Of a stretch of DNA of 64,000 nt, positions 22,801 through 34,600 are shown piece by piece. The notes under the pieces are model-generated. The model searched no databases and was not told the DNA's origin. It saw nothing but the letters and a program-made list of their open reading frames with translations. Origin of the DNA: Polytrichum commune (Eukaryota > Streptophyta > Polytrichopsida > Polytrichales > Polytrichaceae); the NCBI GenBank assembly GCA_950295325.1, contig OX485809.1, forward strand, positions 7,688,001-7,752,000, in the 5' to 3' direction. A program made the position numbers and the translations under genes. The stretch's first letter is position 1, and each line of letters opens with the position of its first letter.

Positions 22801-23340
22801 CTTTCTCATAGGTAAATAGCCCCCATTTTAATAGGTCATTATCGCAGGTGTATGCAAAATATACAAGGGAGTGCCCCCCCTCCCCCCCGAGAAGTCAACC
22901 CAGGCTATGAATATGGGTTGGGAGAGAATCTTGTCTCTAAAATTATACTATAATTTCAAAACTTGAAAAATATTTTTAATTTTGTTTGTTAAATGTTGTG
23001 GTATCGATTCTAGACTTGTGAAAATCACTCCAGTTTCATACATGTACTACACTTTATGCAAAAGTTACCAAAGGTGACGGTAATGGGTATGCCTACCTTA
23101 TTGTATTATAATTGAAACCTCAAGTGTCAGGTGAAATTACCCTAGTATCAATATGATATTAGTTTATGGCATTAACCAATGTTGGTTTGGTGTCAGTTTT
23201 TTTATACTATTTGTGTATCATCTATTATTAGGTTTTCATCTTTTGGGGGGGATATTAGTAGAATATGGGTATTTGACAATATTTTTGTTTTTGATACCAT
23301 TTGGGTCTATTCACCATGTAGGAACCTTCATACCTAAGTT
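19801..23340. other. Intergenic, no gene recognised
   Basis: AT-rich sequence with two homopolymer C/G tracts (12 C at 21399-21410; GGGGGGG near 21581). A frame at 21957-22151 (MAYLHWFKKQPGLNKYKYVE start) has a coding-like look but matches nothing I know and has no recognisable partner exons. Confidence 0.35.
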
Positions 23341-23344
23341 TAAT

Positions 23345-23775
23345 CACTCTAGCATGAGGGCCGCTTTACACACAGATGGAGAGCCATGACCATGAAAATC
23401 TAAATGCCCTTGAAAATCTTCCAAAGGCCATACCTTGGAAATAGAAGTATGATACTGCAATCGATGGCCCTCAATTTTAGTGTAAAGTGAAAATGGACCA
23501 TATTAAGGGACTACAACATGTGTTTGGGTTTGGATCCCCACCATGGCAATAAAAACATTTCTAGGAGCCAATGGCAATTTAATTGATTGGCACAATCCCT
23601 AATTTTTTTGTTAGATCCACCTCTTTTTGATGGGCCTCACACAATGTCATGTAGATTGATGTTCTACATAATCCACTTGTTGCCACATAGGACATTGGAT
23701 GTAGATTTTTTCATCTATTCAAATTTCTTTGGTCTCTCTAGCCTTCACGGCATAGTGTACAGTGAGCTTGAATAA
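23345..23775. repeat. Dispersed repeat family E, degenerate MITE copy
   Basis: Starts near GAGGGCCGCTTTACACACAG and contains GAGAGCCATGACCATGAAAA ... CTTCCAAAGGCCATACC, shared with 32150-32560 and 37480-37850. The ends are too decayed to fix a target duplication. Confidence 0.5.
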
Positions 23776-23854
23776 TCTCCAACTTCGTGACCCAGCCACA
23801 TGATTTGTATCACGGGGTCAAGGGTCCTCCATACTAATGGCGAGATAGCAAATG

Positions 23855-24450
23855 AACTCATGTATTTATACTAAGCTTTTCAATTTAATGTAATAACTGC
23901 CTCCACTACATATACAAAATATAAATGATGAACTAAATACAACTTTATTACATGTAAAATCCATGTTCACTTCTTATGAGAAAGTCATTGAACATTTTTT
24001 CATTCATAGCATGAAACTTAAAAATTGCATGAAACGAACAAAGACAATAGCAAAATAATCTAGTCACAATTTGGAGAGCACTCATGAGCACTCCAAGAGT
24101 CAGAGTCTAGCTTGTCCTATAAGTGAAATATGAACCCTAACAAGAATAGACAAAGGAGTCATTAAGGACTATTACCACATGAAAGCAATGGATGAAAATG
24201 TGAATTAGATGGGACTAACACATCTATTGTCAAAAAATGGTCTAAAGCTTAGAGCCCCCTCTTTGTACATCTACCTTTACTTCAAAAAATTAATAGCCTT
24301 TTTAAATATACACACTAGAGGAAATTAATACCTCCCCCTTATGTATACTATGTACACAAGTGCCTCAAACAGTACCCCTTCTTACAGTCACGTTAATTCA
24401 TATGTGGTATGATAAGTCCAACCCCCCCCCCCCCCCGGACATTACCTAGG
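23855..24450 (-). repeat. Dispersed repeat family A, copy 2
   Basis: Direct duplicate of 24735-25250 (shared ACTCATGTATTTATA, AAAGTCATTGAACA, GACTATTACCACAT, CTACxTxTACTTCAAAA and ACTATGTAC...TGCC) and inverted relative to 11460-11890. It ends just after a run of 15 C (24422-24436). Confidence 0.6.
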
Positions 24451-24734
24451 CTTAGTCGTCAACTGCATGTTCACAAGAGTCAAAGGATAATGATGACCAT
24501 ACTAGTGGTCAACTCTTGAACATTATGGAATGGAGACATGTGAACCCATTGGCTAAGATTCTAGATTTTGTTCACAAAGAGCAATTGATGTTGAATAAAA
24601 TGTAAACGTACCATGGGGGGTGGACTCTTTATTGGAAACCTAAATGGCGTGCATGGGTCACTTTGAAATGAGACCCCCTTATATACAAGGAGATTGTAGA
24701 GAGAAAAACAAATGTATACGTACTAATAACATCC
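24451..24734. other. Spacer between two family A copies
   Basis: No gene is recognised in these 284 bp. Confidence 0.35.
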
Positions 24735-25250
24735 TAGAAAATGGACTCATGTATTTATATTAAGCTTTCTGAAACAAATACGCATGTATTACATAAACAA
24801 CCCACTTTCACCTTCCAATGTTAAAGTCATTGAACAATTTTTCTACCTATAGATGTAACTAACCAAATGCATCAAACAAAAGAAGACTAAAGCACAATCA
24901 CTTAGCAAAAATCTAGAGACCAAAACTTGGAGCCATGAGCACTCCAAAACCCTACAAAATTGGACAAAGTAGACATTGAAGACTATTACCACATTACAAC
25001 AATGAATGAAAACAATTGAATAGAACTCACACATTTGTTGTCAACGTTTGCCCTGAACTTTAGGGCCTTTTTTTTGTGCAACTACATGTACTTCAAAATT
25101 CTTAAGGACCTTCTTATATGTACACACCAAAGAAAAATAATACCTCTCCTAGTAAGCATACTATGTACGTTAATGCCTAAAGTAGCACCCCTTCTTACAC
25201 TCGTGCTAGTTCGTACGTGATAGGAAGAATCCACCCTTGGGAAACGTACC
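24735..25250 (-). repeat. Dispersed repeat family A, copy 3
   Basis: Second of two direct copies about 0.85 kb apart. The order of conserved boxes is the same as in 23855-24450, with 20-25% visible divergence, so the duplication is old. Confidence 0.6.
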
Positions 25251-25642
25251 ACTTCTAAGTGGGACAACAAGAATATCACCACATCTTTCCATTCTATATA
25301 GGTGCCTAACGTTAGATGCATTGGGAAAGAGGCTAACTAAGGGTTGCTTCACATGCAAGACTGAAGACCCATGACCATTGCATTCTAAGATCTCTCATTG
25401 GCTGAAAAGACCAAGACCGTCCAAGACCACTTCACACTAGAAGGTGAAGGCCTAAGGACCCAAGGAAAATTGTCATGGATGAAAAGCCTACATGGCAAAC
25501 TATAACTAATATTTCATAATTTGCTAGAACTTGTGTCTAGCCCACCTTCAAGAAGTAGGCATGTCGCATAACCAGTAGACTATGTCAATTTCTAAAACAA
25601 AAAAATGACTTTCCTATTTCTCATGGATGAAAGCGACAGCTA

Positions 25643-26016
25643 GGGCCGGTTCACATAGGATTCCAAGCCCAAAGCTCCAAGTCACTTGAGGTTAATCCAT
25701 GCAATCTGAGCTCGTTGAGAGCATGGAGTTTGGGACTTACTACTTCACACGGGTCCCCAAGTCATGAGTCATGAGTATGACGTGGTTGCCCATATGGCAA
25801 CACTTTTGGAAGTGGGGCTTGGGACTTATGTTGAGAGTTGGGTCAAGCAAAAAACTAGACACAACTCTCAACACAAGTCCTGTGAATATTTTTGCAGCAT
25901 AAAATAATCAAGATCCGACTTCGGTGATAATTAACTATATTTTAGCGATTCCTCGAGGGCTCAAAGTTGGGACTTGGCCTCCATGTTGGGACTTGGGACC
26001 CCATGTGAACCAGCCC
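25643..26016. mobile_element. MITE with GGGCYGGTTCACAT termini, just upstream of TRAPPC4
   Basis: The left end GGGCCGGTTCACATAGGATT (25643) and the right end, read on the minus strand, GGGCTGGTTCACATGGGGTC (from 26016) are inverted repeats extending imperfectly for about 30 bp (CCAAGCCC / CCAAGTCC). The element is 374 bp with no coding capacity. A clean target duplication was not found. It ends 203 bp before the TRAPPC4 start codon, so it may lie in that gene's promoter. Confidence 0.6.
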
Positions 26017-26219
26017 TTGGCTCGTGTGTGAAGTGGTCCTTTATAATTAATAAGACTCAGGATCCTTTTCTCTTCATCCCGCACATCCATCTGTGAGAGG
26101 CATGGTGGATGGTTTCTGTCTCCTTGCTTGCTCGATTTAATCGCTCGCTCGCTCTCTTCTTCTGCTTTGAGTTTTTCGTGTTGGCCTGGTTGTCGTTCTG
26201 CGCACTGGGTTGGCGCAAC

Positions 26220-28566
26220 ATGGCAGCGATCATCTACAACCTCTTTGTCATCAACAAATCCGGAGGCCTCATCTTCTACAAGGTTGTCTGCCTATAAACA
26301 ATTGTACTTCATATATCACACTCTCCCATTCTGATTACTGTTACGTTGGTGAATCCATAGATGGGATCTCTCCAGGTTCTGGATTTTGATTGGAATGTGA
26401 CGAAAAAACCCGGTCTTCCATATTGCACAAAATCTGGGACCCTGCAAGAGTGGCAGTGCGTCAATCCACTCACGGATCGCTCAATGTAAGGCTTTGACAG
26501 AAGAAAGGATGAGAGCTAGGGTTTTTGTATTTAAAACCTCAGAGAGTCCATTGATGTTCGAGTCATGCACACTTCGTGTAAATGGAGGTTAAAATATCAC
26601 AGTGTTTGAGCTACGCTGTAGCCAAATTTCATTCAAGGATCTGGATGCAAGGAGTCGAATTAGGCCACGATGAGGCGATGAAGTTCTTTTGAGTGGACTA
26701 ATTTCGTTTTGGTCAGCCTTCAAATTAGGTCAAATGGTGGCTATTTGAGAAGCAAAACGATTTGAATTTTGAAGCTGTGAAGTGTGAGGTTCTGCCACAG
26801 AAATTCAATTATGAGCAACTAGGGAGGTCTTGCAAAGTCCTTTGGTGATGTTTGTCTCTGAATTTGGCTTAATTCCAGGAAACGATGATTTTTAGTGATG
26901 TGAAGTTTATACTCGTGTAGTAGACTAATTTTCTTTTTGGTGATCCTTCAAATTAGGTCACATGATGGATATGTGAGAACCAAAAGTGATTAGAAACTTA
27001 GAGCGGTGAAGTGTGATTCTGCGACGGAATCCAAAATGGAGCAACTAGGAAGGTTTTGCAGAGTCCCTTTGGTATAATCTACCTCTGAATTTGGCATAAT
27101 TCCAGGACATGACGTTCTTTTTAGCGATGTCAAGCTCATCTTCTTGCAGTGCTAAGTATAGTCAGAAATTCATGGTGTGAAACCCTAAACCCTAATGATC
27201 CAAAGCTTAACCAGATGCTTTCTTTCTTGAGGAGGGGAAGTGATACCGTCTTCTCTGTGGGCTATATTTGCTGCTGGCATAATAGAGTGATCCTCTTTCT
27301 TAACATGACATTTGGTCGGTTGTTTTGCTACAACACCTTCCATGTTCGGTAAGTTCTTGGTTCATGCTTGGAGGTAGTGTGGAGGCTTGATCGAAGAACA
27401 TTCTATATCAGTTCATTGAGGGTCAATGTCATTTTGGCATGTCAAATGATGCTAAAATGAGTTTGGTCCTCAATGAACCAGAATAGGTTGCTCTTCATTC
27501 AAAATCAAACACTACCTCCAAGGATACACCACAAATGGAAAGAAATCATTGGTTTTGTATGCAAAACAACCTATGAAGAAACATAAGGCGTCGACTCCCG
27601 ACAAAAACGTCCCTTTGAGTTAAAGGATAATTCAAATGTCGAATTGGACAGCTGGTGAGTTCTGTGCTCTCAAATAAATTGTGTCTTGAACTTGAATGTA
27701 ACAATGACTGAGGAAGCTGATGGGGGAACGGGTTGATGCAGGATTATGGAACCCAAGGCCGCCTGGATACGAATGACAGCTTGAGACTTGCAAGTCTGTG
27801 GCACTCCATGCATGCAATTTCAAAGGAGTTGTCGCCTGTGGGAGGATGTACTGGCATTGAACTTCTAGAGGCTGACACTTTTGACCTTCATTGCTTCCAA
27901 GCTTTAACAGGTATTTGGTTAAGTTGTCACCCTGCATTTAATAGTATGACCTAGTAGTGTTATTCTTTAACTCAAGGGGATTTGGTCACCATGTTGGTCC
28001 ACTATGATTGTTTCCCATTAGTTGGTTTGCATACAAATCCAATATTTGAATTTGAACGGAGAGTAACGTATTTTAGTTCAATGAGACCGAACTCATGTTA
28101 GCACCTCTTGGCAAGCCAAAACGAGTTTGACCCTAAATGAACCAATATAGAATGATCTTTGTTCGAACCTCCACACTACCACCAAACATGCATTGACAAC
28201 TTACTGAACATGGAAGGTATTGTATCCAAAACAACCATCTCCCAGCCAAAAGTCCCATTGAGTCCATGGATAACTCTACTGTGAGATCAAGCTTGCCTTG
28301 CTTAATTCAAAAATGTCGGTTGCAGTTCCTTTGCATACTGATGTAAAAATGGTCTGTTGAATGTAGGTACAAAGATTTTTGTGGCCGCAGAGCCAGGGAC
28401 ACCTGGCATGGACAACCTGTTAAGGAACATCTATGAGCTTTACACAGACTATGTCTTGAAGAATCCATTCTACGAAGTGGAAATGCCTATCAGATGTGAG
28501 TTGTGGGACCTCAACTTGGCTCTTGCAGTTCGGAAGGACGGCAAGGCAAGTCTTACAGGAAGATGA
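26220..28566 (+). CDS. TRAPPC4: TRAPP complex subunit 4 (TRS23/sybindin-like), 3 exons, 143 aa
   Basis: Core longin-fold subunit of the TRAPP tethering complex, which acts as the exchange factor for Rab1/Ypt1-type GTPases in ER-Golgi traffic. Exons: 26220-26282 (ending GGLIFYK), 27742-27910 ([20 protein letters not shown] to FQAL) and 28367-28566 ([20 protein letters not shown] to the stop). Junctions are GT-AG and the joined frame is open. The 143 residues are close to the roughly 141 of the plant orthologue. Diagnostic blocks: [11 protein letters not shown], the SLWHSMHAI helix, [16 protein letters not shown], and [20 protein letters not shown]. The start is the ATG giving [16 protein letters not shown]. 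Introns of 1459 and 456 bp each carry a foldback element. The family call is secure. Confidence 0.96.
26665..27140 (+). repeat. Two-unit tandem repeat (227 bp) in TRAPPC4 intron 1
   Basis: Two direct copies with a period of 227 bp. TTCAAATTAGGTCA..TGGTGG, GAAGTGTGA, GAGCAACTAGG, TCTGAATTTGGC.TAATTCCAGGA and AGCGATGT-like boxes recur in order. For example, CCAGGA is at 26875 and 27102. Confidence 0.75.
27284..27630. mobile_element. Foldback MITE in TRAPPC4 intron 1
   Basis: Palindromic element. The left arm contains GGAGGTAGTGTGGAGGC and ATTCTATATCAGTTCATTGAGG; the right arm contains CCTCAATGAACCAGAATAGG and ACACTACCTCC. The arms are about 150 bp and meet near 27445. The outer ends share ATCCT(C)TTTCTTAA and TTTGAGTTAAAGGAT. 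No coding content. Confidence 0.7.
27961..28278. mobile_element. Related foldback MITE in TRAPPC4 intron 2, opposite orientation
   Basis: Shares TTTAACTCAAGGGG at the left end, and on the minus strand GGTAGTGTGGAGG, CATTCTATATTGGTTCATTTAGGGTCAA and CATGAGTTCGGTC, with the intron 1 element. It begins 51 bp after the exon 2 donor and ends about 90 bp before exon 3, so it fills most of the 456-bp intron. Confidence 0.7.
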
Positions 28567-31060
28567 GCACCTGGCAACATTTTTTATCGTGATTTATAGC
28601 GGAATGGGATGATCTCCTGAATGTACTATAAGATGCGTCACATGAGCAGGACAGCAGCTTCAAATGGCTCCCAGGTCAGGTGGTACCTCTTGGTTCAGCA
28701 TACATGCATTTAAGCTCCTAAATCCTGAACCTCAAAGCCTTGCAATACAGGCTAAATGATTAGCAGTAAACTGAAGCATGGATGAAGAAATGGTGACTTG
28801 GATCCATTCCTTGTACATTTATATCAAAGCCCATGCTCTTCAGGCATCAGGAGCATAAGTACAATGCTGTTTGGGTAAGGTGCATTGCTGGGCATAATTA
28901 TATAGTGCCTATTTTCACATGTGGTGTGTCCATCCTGTATTGTAGTGAAGTTTGCATTAAGTCCATGTTATGTAAACAAGTGCCAAATTTAAATATCATC
29001 TCCATCTTCGATGCACATTTTAGCATGGACCGAAAACTTGTCGGAGTTGTGTGCAAAAACCAACTCCCCACAAATAGTCATCTTGAGTTAGAGGATAGCA
29101 GTATTAGCTACTGCTGCTCACTGACCCTTAGTTTTAACTATTCCATTCTTGGGCTCAGAAGGCAGTGCCTGCATATATCATCTGGTCAATCCTTTTATGA
29201 ATTTAGGCATAAGTGGATGAGAGGGAAGCCTACTGATTCTATTTATAATGTCAGAACCTATGTTGGACTGGTGTAAAGGTGAATGCATGCGTATTGATAA
29301 TCAACATTAATGATGGTATCAAAGAACCTATCTGTGGTAATCAGAATTGTAATTTCAGTGAACATTAATATTTGGTGAGTATCTCAAGGTGAGAGATTCT
29401 TTGTATATCCGAGTTATTATTTGATTCAATATCATTCATAATATTTCTCAGCTGAGGAGTTGTGTTCATGGGCCCAGCAGTAGATTTGAGAATAAAGACT
29501 CCGGATGTTGGAATCCTAGTGCTTCAAACTGAATCTGAAGTTAGGGTAGTTAAATACAACTCATCAGTTGAGTAATGTTATGTTCTAAACCGTATTGATA
29601 CTAGGACAATTTTCCCTAGGTATGAAGGTTCTTGCATTATACATAGACTTGAATGGTATTGAAAACAAAAAAATTGTTACATACCCTTTCTTTATTGGTA
29701 TGGCAAGATAAGAAATCCTTATTATAGATGTATGAATGGTATAAAAAAAAGGCGATACAAGTAAGATGAGAAGGTTAGAGGTTTGTGAATATTCCCTACC
29801 TCTTTAAGTGATCACATAGTTTTTTCCCAATTGTGTTCACCATTGAACATGGCTAAGGATATTGTATAGACCTAAATTGGATTGGCATTGACTTCTTTTG
29901 ATTTTGGCGAGATATGGATATTTGAGAATGTTTTTGTTTTGGATATCATTCGCGTCTATATATACCAAGCAAGGCATACAAAGATTCTCTCATCTTGAGA
30001 AGACCCACCCAAATATCAATATTTGATTGATATTTCAATTTTGGTACTTACGGATAGGTTCTTTGATATAATCATTGATATGGATTGTTGAGACCATGTA
30101 TTCACTTATATACCATAGTTTCCTAGCAACTTGGGCAAAAGTATATACAAATAGAAGGGTGCCTACATTTCTAGGAAATTTTTAACATGGTTTGATTTTT
30201 AAAAAGAAAAAATCATGTTAATGCCCACATCATAGAATCTTGGCTCACATGTGTTGCAATTCAATAATTTAGCTTTCAGGTATCAATAGGGTTAGACATG
30301 CATTGCAAAGTCTTTTGTGAGTCTTTTGTCTCGCCATTTTAACACTTCTAACCCACAATCTTTCGCAAATGCAACATATCTCTCGCACATAACAAACCAC
30401 ATCACATAAGAGTTTAGGGTAACTAATAGGAGCTCAAAGGTGAAGATAAGGGTTTAGGGTAAATTGGTCACCTTGTATAAAAGTTGTCACATAAGAGTTT
30501 AGGGTAACATGTTTGTGTCCAAGATGGAAGTGGATGGCTTTGTTTTGAGAGGCTAAAGTTTGGGTCAGGAATCGGTGAGGATTGCAAAAGAGTTGTGGTT
30601 CCTATAAGTACTTGTTGCATTCATACCTATTGATTGTACTGAAGCGTGTATATGCAGGTTGCTCATCTTGTTGGTCAATAAGGTTGGTGGGCATTATTAC
30701 TGTCAATGCTCATCTCGTCTGTCTCAGCTATACAGCAGGTGGTCCCGAGCTCGAGCTCAAGCTCAAGCTCATCTTGTTAGTGCTATAGGATTCTGACTTC
30801 CCCCATATACAAACTCTTCAGTACAAGCAGTATGCATGAATACAACAAGTACAGGAACCTCTACTCTTCTGAATCCTTGTAATTCCTGCCTCAAACTTTA
30901 ACCTTTACAAACTAAGCCATCCGCTTACATCTTGGACGAAATACAGACACTTTCTTTGTGCTATGTCTATGAACAACTACTGGAATTAGTAGTAATGCTA
31001 GTGCCTGGGGAGCAAGCATGAATGACGGGCTACTCCCCGTTTCAGGGGTGGGCTTAACTA
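28567..31060. other. 3' of TRAPPC4 and intergenic, no gene recognised
   Basis: The first 300 bp probably hold the TRAPPC4 3' UTR. A fragment with GGAGTTGTGTGCAAAAACCAACTCC ... TTGAGTTAGAGGATA at 29041-29100 resembles one end of the TRAPPC4 intron foldbacks. The rest is AT-rich. The phrase ATAAGAGTTTAGGGTAA recurs at about 30407 and 30488. A frame at 28833-29276 looks non-coding. Confidence 0.35.
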
Positions 31061-31086
31061 TTAGTCAGGATTGGTCGTGAAGGAGA

Positions 31087-31107
31087 GGGGGGGGGGGGGG
31101 GGGGGGG
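31087..31107. repeat. G21 homopolymer
   Basis: Twenty-one consecutive G, 511 bp beyond the stop codon of the minus-strand LRR gene, in the convergent interval between it and TRAPPC4. Such a tract could form a quadruplex on the plus strand; its exact length is likely to be variable or uncertain. Confidence 0.85.
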
Positions 31108-31617
31108 TTACTTAGTGATACGCGGGTGAGTCGCTGGGATTTCTGCCCTTCAAGGAATTCGAGAAACTGGTCCTCCTCAAAGAGGCTCAACTGCAGGAAC
31201 AAAGAGCCTAGCTGGAGAGCCCGGCTGCTTGAATCAAAATATGTGATAGAACACAAAACCTTCATCAAGTGCTGAAGCACAGAAAACAGTTGAAGCAAAG
31301 AGGTTTGTTGAACAGAATTCCAAGAGGAATGAACTGGGAGAAATTTAGTTTTACCACCAGACTTCATTCCTGTATAAGAGAGATAGTATACCCACCACTA
31401 ACAGTACAGAGCGATTGAAACAACATCCTCCATAGTTTCATCCCAATTAAATAGATAGATAAAAATTAAAAAATTAAAAAAAAAATTAACTCAGCTTCAC
31501 CAGTGACGTTAATATAAACCATCTCACTAACAGATCCCAAAGATCCTATATAGTGGAAGGGAAGTGCTTGGGATTGAATTACAGGAGAAAAGTTACAACA
31601 GTTGAGTTGTCTAACTA

Positions 31618-34600
31618 CTATAGTGTTGAATTTTTGAGAGATTTCCAGGCAATCCCTGCCCACATGTTAGCTTTCATATCCGGGTTAGAACTCAACCAAG
31701 CTTTCTCAGCACGCCGCTGATTCTGTCTCATGTTTTTCGCTCTCTTTGGTGCCAAGCGCTCGTCTCTCGAAATGAATGCGAGGCGAAAACGCTCCGCAAC
31801 TGACATACCATCGTCAGTTGTATTGTCAGTACTACTCAATCCGGTTTTTTGAAACCTTGTCGAGCTCACAACTGCCCATGCTTTTGGGTCAATGTCCTCA
31901 AGAATTAAGCTGTCAAGCACAACTCCAGGCTGTGCTCCACGTGGCACAATCCCATATGTCCTCCAAGAAAATATGGGATTTATGGAAATTCGTGGACACT
32001 CGGTTGTTAGGATTTCCCTAGACTTGTTATCAATTCCAGGCTGCACACAAACCACAGCAACTCCAAATGAGACTTTGATCACTCTGACAGTGTAAAGAAA
32101 TACTATTGGGGAACTTCGTTGAGTTTGTAAACTGAGGGCCACTTCACAATATGGCCAAGGGCCATGACCATCAAATTGTGAGGGCCTTTGAAACTCATCC
32201 AAAAGCCATACCATGAAACATTCAAAATTGAATCTTGTGCGGTTTCGGGCCTTCCAAGTGTACGGGAAAGAAATATGCAACCGGATCTCATCCACATGCT
32301 ATTTCTTTACCATCCTACTCATGTGGGCCCTTCTATAAAATAGATTATAATAAATCAAGGGTTGTGAAACGTCAACATGTCTCGGTCTGCCGGTTTTGTA
32401 TTAGACCCACAGCTTCTTGGAGGTGGGCTTGACACAAAATCCAGTAGATTATGAAACATCATCCATTGCATGCCATGTACGAGTCGATGTAGGTTTGTTC
32501 ATTCATTCAAACTTCCTCGGTCCCTTTGGCCCTCAAGCTCTAGTGTAAACTGAAGTGGGACGGCCTCAGCCTTTTCCATCAATGAAAGATTTAGCTTTCA
32601 CCTTGAAGGTCCAAATATTCTTCAGATGGTTCCTAAATGCAAATTTCAATAGCATACGGAAATAGAGATGTACACAAGCATGATGGGATAGAATCCTCGT
32701 TACTTACCCAAACAAGCCACCTCAATGACTGTGCACCTTCACCAACTGGCTTGGTGTCCAAAATCTCCCAACTCTCCTCTGCTTCCTCATTGTGATTTAG
32801 CCTTGGTAATATGTAGCTGATTGACCTTCTTGCAATGGCATCACTAAGTCCCGTTCCACTGCAATACCCACAATAGAGAGTCTCTAAAAAGAATTTGTTG
32901 ATTATTGCAGTTTATAAGTAGCACATGTGTAATTATCACTACACTAAGAATCCAATATAGTGAGACCACCCTATTCATCATCGACCCACAACAATGAGCA
33001 TTGGATTAATTACCGTGGACCTGTTATTAATAAATATGACCTACATGGCCACATCATAAATTCCTCATTCATGTTGTAACAGTTGAGTGATTTTTCTAAA
33101 TTTGCTCTGATATGTACCACATTATGCTTCTATGATGCACAATTTTAAATTAACATGACATAAATATTAAGTGATAATCATATTATACAGCACTAGATAA
33201 AATTTTAACATAAATATTACATTATATACCACCCTTTGCAAAATTCTGTTGGAGGGAGAAAGAAAGCAGAGGTTTATACCCACAACGCAATGTTCTTAGA
33301 CTTGGGCAATGCTGCACCAAAGCACATACGGCAGCATGAGTGAGCCTGCTACATCGACTGCACAGATCAGGAGAGCCCACAGGTCAGTGAAGGTCTAGAA
33401 CCTTACATGAATAGGATAAAGTGCTGAAGGTTTATTCAAGAACAAGCAGTACTCCAAATTGATAGGCTCTCAAGGTGCGTTTACACACAACCACTGTTTC
33501 AGTGGTTGGTGGTTGATGGTTCTACTTCACTTTCTTTGGCTCTAATGTTTTGGAAAGAGGAGGGATGAGGTGCATTGATGACTAGTGACCACACAATCAC
33601 AACTACTGTACCTTGCCCAACTGTGATACAAGGAGTAGTTGGGAGTAATTGCAATGATTGTGATTCACTTTCCTTGGTCCTGTTTCGTTTACAGTTATTA
33701 TGTGGCACCAAGAGTGAACTTCAAGGCCGAACCATGGGAGAGCATTTGTAGAAGGCAATTACTTCTAGACAAACTTTCCACAAGAATCCATAAATTGTTT
33801 GTCTCCACTCCACGGATTGCATCAGTAAGAGGGACAATGAATGAGGTCAAATCCACCTTTCACCCACAACACCTTGTATGTAAACAAAAAGAAACTGTAG
33901 TCGTGGCTTGAGAGTGGACCCAAACCACAACCGCAACCACTTGAGTAATTGCGTGTAAACACACCTACAGTAAGCACATCATCTGATGAATAACAGCATA
34001 GAGTACATTGGATTGTTAGAGATGCTAAATGCATTCCTGTGATGAGATTACAGACCGCACCTTATGTCAACATCTAGCAAGCGTGGGCATGCACATGCCA
34101 CTGCAATCAAGCTCGAGTCCGTTACATCTGATCCGGACACATCAAGAATCTCCCAAGAGTTTTCCGCCAAAGCAACCAGGAGCTCATCACACAGCAAACC
34201 CCTTCTTCGTGCAATTGCCAACAACTTGCCCTACAAGACCAACACAACCAGCACATTTCAAACCCAATTCTCTGACAACTCGTCTGAAATGCAACCAGAT
34301 CGTGAGGCCCTTCTACACTAGAGCTTGAGTTGAGAGCTCAAACTTGCAATGTTTGGGAGTTTGATACTTGAGGTTGACAAACATTCATCCAAAGCTCAAA
34401 CTATTGAGAGATCCACCAATCTTCAAGTTCTCAATAGCTTGAGCATGTGTAAAGTGGCCAAGCTCAAAGTGAAATATCAAAGGGGGAATGCTACTTAACA
34501 TAAAGGCATTCATGACAAGCCAAAGAATGCTTGAAAGCCCATTGGCTTGGGGCCCACAAAATGAGGGCTCGAGCTCTTGACATCCTAAACTACCTCATGG

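Noticed and set aside
27181-27198. AAACCCTAAACCCTAA-like motif (also near 22570)
   Set aside because: Only two telomere-type units at each place; such short matches are common in plant genomes and do not show a telomere or a healed break.
28833-29276. A 147-codon plus-strand frame just after TRAPPC4
   Set aside because: Cys-rich and irregular, with no recognised family; it includes a fragment of the foldback repeat, so it is probably 3' flank.
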